64,000 nucleotides of DNA from the NCBI GenBank assembly GCA_028455995.1, contig JABELC010000004.1, positions 558,001-622,000 on the forward strand, in the 5' to 3' direction. The stretch is from Scleromitrula shiraiana. Taxonomy: Eukaryota; Ascomycota; Leotiomycetes; Helotiales; Sclerotiniaceae. Of this stretch, positions 57,461 through 64,000 are shown piece after piece (position 1 is the stretch's first letter; the number at the start of each line of letters is the position of its first letter). Made by a program: the position numbers and the translations under genes. A model generated the notes under the pieces. That model made no database searches. It worked only from the letters and a program-made list of their open reading frames with translations, and was not told where the DNA came from.

Positions 57461-57981
57461 GGGAGTAAGCATGTGTTGATCTGTCGAGCTGCGTAGCTCT
57501 TGGGTTTTGGAAGTTCGTCGGATGGTAAGATTATATAGTAGTATAGTATAACTATAACTGTTGGCAGAGCTTGAAAGTTTGGTTTTGGTTAAGATACAAA
57601 TAAACAAGTAAAGTTTATGGGAAGAGAGGTTTGTTTGTTTGTTTGTTTGTTTCTGCGTAGAAACTAATATTATGCAGAGAATTTAGATGCCAATGCGGTT
57701 TTAATATTTGCTCCATGTTGAATAGATGAGATAGATGAGTATAGATTAACAGTTCACCTTAGGTTAACATACCGGAGTTACTTCCTTCTTCAGAGCAAGT
57801 GCATTATATCAGTAAAATAGAATGTCAAGATTGCTACAGTGCTTTTAATATGCGTAATCGAAATTAGTTTTCAAATTTATTGTGTATTTATTAAGTGTAT
57901 ATAGTAGCGTATTTGATTTCAACACTCAAAACCTCGACTGGTGACTGACATGTACTGTTGGGTGAAGTTTACTTCTCTAGC
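57461..57981. other. Spacer with a TTTG microsatellite
   Basis: About 520 bp, AT-rich. A (TTTG)n block lies at about 57629-57652. No gene seen. Confidence 0.55.
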
Positions 57982-59090
57982 TTAATTCACCAGATTATCA
58001 GTACTTGGTCGTACTCCATGTGACTGACGTCCCTCTTCGGCACCACTTTGACCTTGGGCTTGGTCAGAATGCTTTGCTGGATCAAATACATAGATGGGAA
58101 ATTCCAAGAAGATCGTTCGCTTCAATATCGTGGGCATTTTTTCGTAAAGCTGAGGTGGGAATGGAATGAGAATACTTGTTCGGTTCAAGTAACGAGAATA
58201 TTCTGCCCAATGATTATTCTTTTCATATCGTTTCTTGGCTCCGGGTCTTTCTTGAAGTGTCAATCCAGAGACAAACATCAAGAGAATGGTGAGGAATAAT
58301 GGTCCAAGGATCGAGGCGTAAAGTGCTTTGCGAGCTCCACCGTGGACGAATCCTTCAGCTGCGGGTGATACTGCAATCATATAAATGGCTAGTATTCATT
58401 AGTATAGGCGTGTTACTATTGAACTAGATTCTTACCAAATTGAATAGCGATCTCCCCAAAATAATTTGGATGTCGAGACCATGAGAAAAATCCCTTGTCA
58501 CAAATTGCGGATTTATCACTCTGTTGAACCTTGAACCGATATTTTTGAATATCACTAACGCTCTCCATCACAATACCAATGGCGTAAATAATTACTCCAG
58601 CAATATCACTAGCGGTCCCGAAAGCTGGTTGAGGGAATCGCGTGACTTTCGGGGAATTCAATATCGTAACAGGCAAAGAGACGATCCAAACCCAGAGCAT
58701 TTGAAAGACCCAAAAACCGAGAAATGGGAAGAATTTATCACGTTTATCATCGAATCGATCATCCTTGCCAGTTTTCAGGATACGGAAAAGTAAGAAGGCT
58801 GAGAGTCGAGCACCCCATATCATGATGAACAGGGAGGCAACGATCTGACGTGCATTGTGATGTCCACTGAATGCAAGCGTGATGATGGCAAGTACAACGA
58901 AGTTTGTTCCTCCAGCAAAATCTAGTAGTAGTATGTTAATACATATCAAATGATCAAAAGCATTTGACTGACCTGTAAGTTTATCAAATTTCAGAGAAAA
59001 AGCAATGGAAAAGAAGAAAAGTTGGTATGCGACTGTTATTAACAGTGTTATTGCAAGATAGTAATCGTCAAGAGCATGTACGACAGTCAT
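57982..59090 (-). CDS. DUF1295 / steroid 5-alpha-reductase-like membrane protein
   Basis: Three exons, 58973-59090, 58436-58921 and 57982-58388, encode 336 aa. Several membrane spans are visible (YYLAITLLITVAYQLFFFSI, FVVLAIITLAFSG, FWVFQMLWVWIVSLPVTI, ALYASILGPLFLTILLMFV). The signature GFFSWSRHPNYFGEIAIQF is that of DUF1295 proteins, related to the C-terminal NADPH-binding part of steroid 5-alpha reductases and isoprenylcysteine methyltransferases. The substrate is unknown. The C-terminal 50 residues are hydrophilic. The start used is the first ATG; the frame is open 10 codons further upstream but has only a TTG there. Coding appears intact, unlike its two relic neighbours. Confidence 0.85.
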
Positions 59091-61136
59091 ATTTGCGGTA
59101 GACGATGTGATGACAGTCAAGAAGTATTCAACAAAGATTTCAAAAGAAATTAAGTTATTAGATATTATACTCGTAAATACTCGTAAACACTCGTATGTGA
59201 ATTTATTGATAGAAATGGAGATGGGTTGTGTAATAAGTTGAGAGGGAGCACTGAGTAAGGAGTTGATGAGGGGTTATTGAGACTCAACGATCCGTTCCCT
59301 TGATGTCAGCCTACTGTAGCTGGTATCTTTCTCTAGTCTTAATTTTTCTTGTTTATTGACATGAAGTAAGTAAGTAATAAGTTTAGTTAAGTAGTTGACT
59401 AGTGATTAGGCCATGAGCTACTATGTACCTGATGGCTTGAAAGTTTGTTGATATGACAGAGAGAATAGATTTTTTTTTATAGAAAGGATAATAGCTACAT
59501 AGGCGTAATCGGCGTAATAGGACATAGTAGAACAAACAGACTACCAGAACTAATTGACAACTTAGGCAGGCCGAGCTCATCCATACATATACCGTATGCA
59601 GTCATTCCATTGATAATTAATAGAAGAATATGGTAAAATTCTAACGAAAAGCCCAAAATCCAATCTTTTTCTCTTCACGGTACTTTACGGTAACTCCTGA
59701 TCGATAAAACAGTTTAGGATCTGAGATCAGTGTGAGATGGATAAGAGAAATCAATGCAGGAGAAATCGAATCCATGACGCGCTCGTTGGCTCATGAATTG
59801 TATTATGTAAATCCAAGGAAACTAGTACTTTAACAGTTTAGCCTCGGTGGACGATTTATCCGTTCTCTTGGATCTCGGTTCGGGAAATAAATATTAACCT
59901 GGAATGGAAGCTTATTATTAGATTAGACATCTGGAAGTCGAATTATTATAATAAGGCTGAGTTGAACCACTCCAGCTTTCTCTCATCTCATTCTCATGTT
60001 TTCATGTATAAGGCTTGAGATACATGAGAGGATCTAACATAGTATCCACCCCCCCTTTCAGATTGATACAATGTTTAACTCCAATTGCTAAGATGCTGTC
60101 AATCATTGAGCATCGAATTCATCTTACTCAGAGATCCACAACCACTTGATATATTTCCTCTTCTTAAGAGAGATAGAGATAGGGAAGACGGATGAGATAT
60201 ACCCGCACTTCTTTACTTTATAACATTTGAATATCCGAACTGGATTTCGATACATCTTATAGGTAATATACGGTAGTCATAGTCTCATACACACATTCGC
60301 GATGGGTCAAACTCGCTCTTATCTTTAGATTTTCTCTACAACAAGGACAAACGTTAATATATCGCAAAGCTTGTTTTATATCAGTCCAAAACTATTCACG
60401 ATTGGGCGGTAAATTTGGGCATATGGGTATTTTCATGATACGGCGGTTTTGAAGTTCTCAAGCAAACCAAGTCAATATGAAACCCCGCATGTTTCCAATT
60501 CCCGCTTCCCCATACTTTATCAAACTTTTCAGCGTCCGAGGCTTTTGACCTCTAACTTCTTTGAGACTGTTTGCTATAGCCGATGGTCCTGATAACCATT
60601 AGTGAAAAAGGGTTTAGTTTCTCTTGTTCTAGACTTCTATGCTATGCATTGAGGTTCTGTCACTTAATCATGTTGCAGGTACCCTTGCCAATTTTCAAAT
60701 TCCGTCAATTGAGTCAAGCCATATACTTGACAAGTTTGTTCTAGGGGCGAAATCACAAACCCGGCGGTTCGTCATGATCTCTCTTTTCTGATGTATTCTG
60801 CAATTGATGAACCTAGGATCTACGCCTAGGATTACGCAGTGTGGTGCTTCAACTTCTATCATAGCGCCAAGACCCGGATGCACGGTTCTAGCTCACTCTC
60901 ATATCTGTTTCCACTTCGCACATTGATCCTCTTGGAAGACATTATGTTCTTCCCTGAGCACTCTCCCAAACTTTTTACTTTCTAATCGAATTTTTAATTC
61001 TGCGGCTGCAGGTCACGCCCTCTTACATTCATTCACTCCTACCACGGCTGGACTGTTGGCGACGTTCATTATTCTTCGATTATTACTCAATAGTTTGAAA
61101 CTATTAAACTCCTAAGTTGATGATATATTAGGAAAG
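59091..61136. other. 2 kb divergent spacer
   Basis: Lies between the DUF1295 gene and the GPI-protein gene. AT-rich, with no domain-bearing frame and no strong repeat. Confidence 0.5.
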
Positions 61137-61972
61137 ATGAAGGGCTTATTAAGGACATCATTACTGGCGGTTGTGGGAGTGGCGAATTTGGTACAGGTAT
61201 GATTCGAAGGATGCTTAGTACATGATATGGACTTATGCAAACTTAGGGATATACATACGAGGCTAGAGGCTTAAGTGACATCCTTGGAGCTTTGGAGGGT
61301 GCAGCAGGAAAGAAGGGAGATAAAGGAGCAGTGACGAAAGAAATAACAAAAACAATGACGGTGACAAAAGCTGCTGCAGCAACTGGAAAGTAAGATAAAC
61401 CAAAACTTTCTGGTCTGAATACAGATTGACCTCCTTCACAGTGTACAAGCCCAAACGATTACTGTTACTGCAGCCGGACAGAATATGACTCAAACTGTCA
61501 CAAAACAAGTTACTCAAGTACAAATGGCTACCCAGATAGTTACTTCAATGGTCACAGTGACCATGATGCAAACTGCTACTATGATGGTGACAGGTAATGT
61601 CACTACATCTTGAAGAAAGGACGATGAACTGACATATAGATAGCAACTGTTAGTACTTCACAAACCGAAGCCGCTATTCAAAAAGCCACGCAACCTACAG
61701 CACAGACTCAAACTGTGCCCACCACTTTCTCAACAATGGTATCGTCAATCGAGTTAGGTCTAGGAGGTGGTACTACCGCTACATCGGCACCAGTTGCAGC
61801 CAATCCAGCAGCATCCTCGCCAACTGTCCCCGCAAGCGGACCCGGAGCCCCAGGTATCGGAGCCGCAGCTGTAGCCCAACCGACACAGCAAGCAGTCAAC
61901 ATCCAAACCTTCTCCTTGAGTAGCAGTTTAATTCTGGGAAATCTCGCGGTGGCGACAATCGCTCTGCAATAG
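61137..61972 (+). CDS. Secreted Ser/Thr-rich protein, probably GPI-anchored
   Basis: Four exons, 61137-61196, 61247-61389, 61442-61593 and 61644-61972, encode 227 aa. The first exon is exactly the signal peptide (MKGLLRTSLLAVVGVANLVQ). The mature part is dominated by Thr, Gln, Val and Met with repeated TVT/TQT/MVT tripeptides (AQTITVTAAGQNMTQTVTKQ, TSMVTVTMMQTATMMVT), then Ala/Pro/Ser-rich sequence. The C-terminal 16 residues (SSLILGNLAVATIALQ) are hydrophobic, as needed for GPI attachment. Such proteins are usually cell-wall or plasma-membrane mannoproteins. No enzymatic domain is visible. Confidence 0.78.
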
Positions 61973-62136
61973 GCACGCATGATGAATGAAGTCATGGCGT
62001 TATAGGAATAATTAGAACGAGATTGACAGAACTAATACCAAATTGTGGAAGAATGAGTTCTTCGAGGATACCAATTTCAGCTGTAAATATATTTTCATAG
62101 ATTAGCACCAAAAAAATGAGGAAACGCACATATTAA
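61973..62136. other. Short convergent spacer
   Basis: Only 164 bp separates the convergent GPI-protein and RPP1 stop codons, so their 3' UTRs may overlap. Confidence 0.6.
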
Positions 62137-63123
62137 TCAATTATTTGATTTGGCTCTTATTGTTGTGTGCGTATCTAAGGATTCGACGGGAGGATTTTCT
62201 GCGTCAGGTGTTGTGTTTCTCGAGGAGCTTGAACTGTCTTCAGCAGCCTTCAAAGCTTCCAGCCTCTGTTTCTTCGCCTGTCTCTTGCTCAATTGTGGTG
62301 CCCCATCTCCATCCCCACCCTTCTCCTCAGTCTTCCTCTTCCCCTTATTCTTTTCGCCCTTTTCTACCCCATTCTTAGCCCCATCCTTCTGAACGCTTCT
62401 CTCCCCCCCATAAATAACATCCACCACGCCCCTAAAAGAACTCCTCTTAAGCCCCTCATTAACCACCACCGCCCTAGCATTATCACTCAACCCCTCCATC
62501 CCCCTCTCCCTCCCTAGTCCCCAAACCCCCATCAAATTAACCACATCCGCCGGTCCCCGCACCCCCAATACCCCCCGCGCCTCACTACTAATCACAATCC
62601 CTCTCCCCTTCGTCGCCCGAAATATCCCCAAACAGTTACTTATGAAATTCCTCCGCGCACTCGCGTCCTCCATCGTCGCTTGCGCGTAACATATCTCGAA
62701 GCGGATGCCCCGGTTTACGGCCGTCATGAGGGGCTTAGGTTTAAAATGGAAGGGATAGCGCTGTGTGAGGTCGAGAGAGATGAGCGAGTGCTCGGAGAGG
62801 CTGAGACACGCGGCGAGGAAGGCTTTTTCGGTGGTGGGACGCAGGGCGAGGATATCGTACGCGTTGGAGAGGGCGGGGAGACGGTGGTTGAGGGAGGGGT
62901 CGGCGAGAACGAGGGTGCAGCGGCGGAGGAGGACGGTTTTGGAGGCGGTGGAGAAGGGGAGCGCGCTGGGTATGGGGTTGGTTATTTGGGATGGGAGAGG
63001 CCCGTTGTGGATGTGGTTGAGTGCTATGGTTCCGTAGCCTAGTTCTGATAGGAATGATATTGTTCTTTGGAGGTCGAGAGGTTCGATGGTAGGTGACCAA
63101 AGGATGTTAAGATCGTATAACAT
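62137..63123 (-). CDS. rpp1: RNase P/MRP protein subunit RPP1 (p30 family)
   Basis: A single exon encodes 328 aa. Rpp1/Rpp30 is a TIM-barrel-like protein subunit of RNase P and RNase MRP, needed for tRNA 5' processing and rRNA maturation in the nucleus. The fold is indicated by MLYDLNILWSPTIEPLDLQR, LGYGTIALNHIHNG, YDILALRPTTEKAFLAACLS and the C-terminal family motif KGRGIVISSEARGVLGVRGP, followed by ADVVNLMGVWGL. The last 100 residues are a charged, Lys-rich, probably disordered extension (KNKGKRKTEEKG, SKRQAKKQRLEALKA) that could be a nuclear signal or RNA contact. Length is slightly above yeast Rpp1 (293 aa) because of this tail. Confidence 0.92.
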   Translation of the reverse strand: MLYDLNILWSPTIEPLDLQRTISFLSELGYGTIALNHIHNGPLPSQITNPIPSALPFSTASKTVLLRRCTLVLADPSLNHRLPALSNAYDILALRPTTEKAFLAACLSLSEHSLISLDLTQRYPFHFKPKPLMTAVNRGIRFEICYAQATMEDASARRNFISNCLGIFRATKGRGIVISSEARGVLGVRGPADVVNLMGVWGLGRERGMEGLSDNARAVVVNEGLKRSSFRGVVDVIYGGERSVQKDGAKNGVEKGEKNKGKRKTEEKGGDGDGAPQLSKRQAKKQRLEALKAAEDSSSSSRNTTPDAENPPVESLDTHTTIRAKSNN

Positions 63124-63750
63124 TTTGTAGCGTCGCTTCTATTATCTTTCTCGGTGGTTCGGTTTTTCTTCTCTGATTCAAATCGTGGATTTGGCAATTG
63201 TGGTTTTGATCTCAAATTATTTGGTATGCAACAAAAAGTAGTGAATATTTAGTGAACCCCAGAGTCCAGACCAGCCGGATCAAAATATTCCAAGGTTTAG
63301 TCGGCTCTAGTAATCTTATTAGAAGGCTATCTCCAGCTAGTACATAAATCAAATACCTAGCCTTATGACTTTAAAGATTGCGACAGAAAAACTCCACATC
63401 AATTCTCAAATTTATTATTAGTCTTCAGCCTCGGCCGCATCCGCATTTTAAAGTGATTATTGCCTAAATATTAAGGCAACCAAAGCAAAATCCTTATTCC
63501 TTTAGCGCGGGGTGTGGGTTCCTTCGTCTTTAGACATCAAGAATTCGTAGCACATCAACAATCAGATCATCATTTTCTACAACATCACACAAGGTCATCT
63601 CGGAACCCTCGACGAAGACACCTCATACCTTTGAATCATTTATTTAGCAACTGGTCGACCCCCTCCTAATTTCCAGCTGCTGCCAAAAATCCCCACGCTC
63701 TTTCTTATCTGTTTTGCGCTGCGCCTTGCCCGTTGCAGGCCAGCTGCAAA
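63124..63750. promoter_or_regulatory. Divergent promoter region of RPP1 and CK2 alpha
   Basis: 627 bp between two head-to-head housekeeping genes. Contains pyrimidine-rich tracts and a TTGCAG at 63734-63739 just before the CK2 ATG, which could end a leader intron. No TATA-like sequence stands out. Confidence 0.5.
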
Positions 63751-64000
63751 ATGGCTCGCGTCTATGCCGATGTCAACCAACTGATGCCACGCGCATATTG
63801 GGATTATGATAGTGTAAATATTACTTGGGGCGTTTTGGAGAACTATGAAGTTGTGCGCAAGATTGGTAAGTTGGCAACACTGTCTTTATTCCATAATATT
63901 ACTTTTGTCTCTCGCATGCGTGCTTTTCGGTGTATGTGTATGTGTGTTTGTGTTGGTGTTGGTTACTGACCTTCGGATGATCCGCCATGTAGGACGAGGA
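63751..64000 (+). CDS. cka1: Casein kinase II catalytic subunit alpha (5' end only)
   Basis: Exon 1 (63751-63865) encodes MARVYADVNQLMPRAYWDYD, then SVNITWGVLENYEVVRKIG, the near-invariant start of fungal CK2 alpha. A GTAAGT intron (63866-63992, 127 nt) ends at CATGTAG, and the second exon begins GA CGA GGA, continuing IGRG, the first glycines of the kinase loop. The rest lies beyond the window. CK2 alpha is a constitutive Ser/Thr kinase with many substrates. Confidence 0.93.

Noticed and set aside
59110..59120. Upstream start for the DUF1295 gene at 59120
   Set aside because: The codon there is TTG, not ATG; the first ATG in frame is at 59090.

Overview
This window is genomic DNA from a filamentous ascomycete. 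The evidence is short GT-AG introns (mostly 45-75 nt) with CTAAC/CTGAC-like branch sites, a typical ascomycete gene set (prm1, white collar 2, COX11, ISA1, VTI1, RAD50, TFIIS, RPP1, CK2 alpha), and AT-rich intergenic DNA full of simple repeats. The style resembles Leotiomycetes (Botrytis/Sclerotinia-like), but that placement comes from memory and is an inference. There is no operon structure, CRISPR array, rRNA, or tRNA that I could recognise.

Layout. 1-2082: 5' part of the plasma-membrane fusion gene PRM1 (minus), followed by a 2.6 kb repeat-rich spacer. 4698-6890: seven-exon ARMH3/DUF1741 gene (minus). 7622-8442: ISA1 Fe-S assembly gene (plus). 8866-9528: Dabb (stress-responsive A/B barrel) gene (minus). 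10058-10580: intradiol dioxygenase pseudogene that has lost its whole catalytic core. 11917-12421: unresolved membrane-protein exons. 12988-13804: VTI1 SNARE (minus). 14938-16605: FAD oxidoreductase (plus). 17608-18653: F-box protein (minus). 19686-20617: COX11 (minus), divergent from a cupin gene (21143-21822, plus). 22331-22633: amidohydrolase relic. 25013-27205: Y-family DNA polymerase iota (minus). 29691-31010: disordered nuclear-type protein. 31679-33507: disrupted gene. 35595-36145: small Cys/His-repeat gene. 36831-41322: three minus-strand genes (unknown membrane protein, RidA, peroxisomal enoyl-CoA hydratase). 42311-43958: white collar 2 (minus). 45720-50055: RAD50 (plus). 51219-51452: small unknown protein. 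52756-53813: TFIIS (minus). 54947-59090: a decayed secondary-metabolism-like block (SDR, O-methyltransferase relic, polyketide ketosynthase relic, DUF1295 membrane reductase). 61137-61972: GPI-type Ser/Thr-rich wall protein. 62137-63123: RPP1 (minus), divergent from CK2 alpha, which runs off the right edge.

The most interesting signals are in splicing and gene decay. The RAD50 start codon appears to be split by an intron and completed through a 2-nt microexon. POLI carries a 12-nt microexon, the enoyl-CoA hydratase a 26-nt exon, and TFIIS and the Cys/His-repeat gene end in coding exons of 9 and 11 nt. The Cys/His-repeat gene is built from symmetrical phase-1 exons, each encoding one C-x4-C...YC-x2-H module, with the His codon split at every intron. 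The polyketide ketosynthase relic has a stop exactly at its catalytic Cys codon. The exon models were checked by total coding length being a multiple of three and by continuity of family motifs across junctions; no transcript or database evidence was available.
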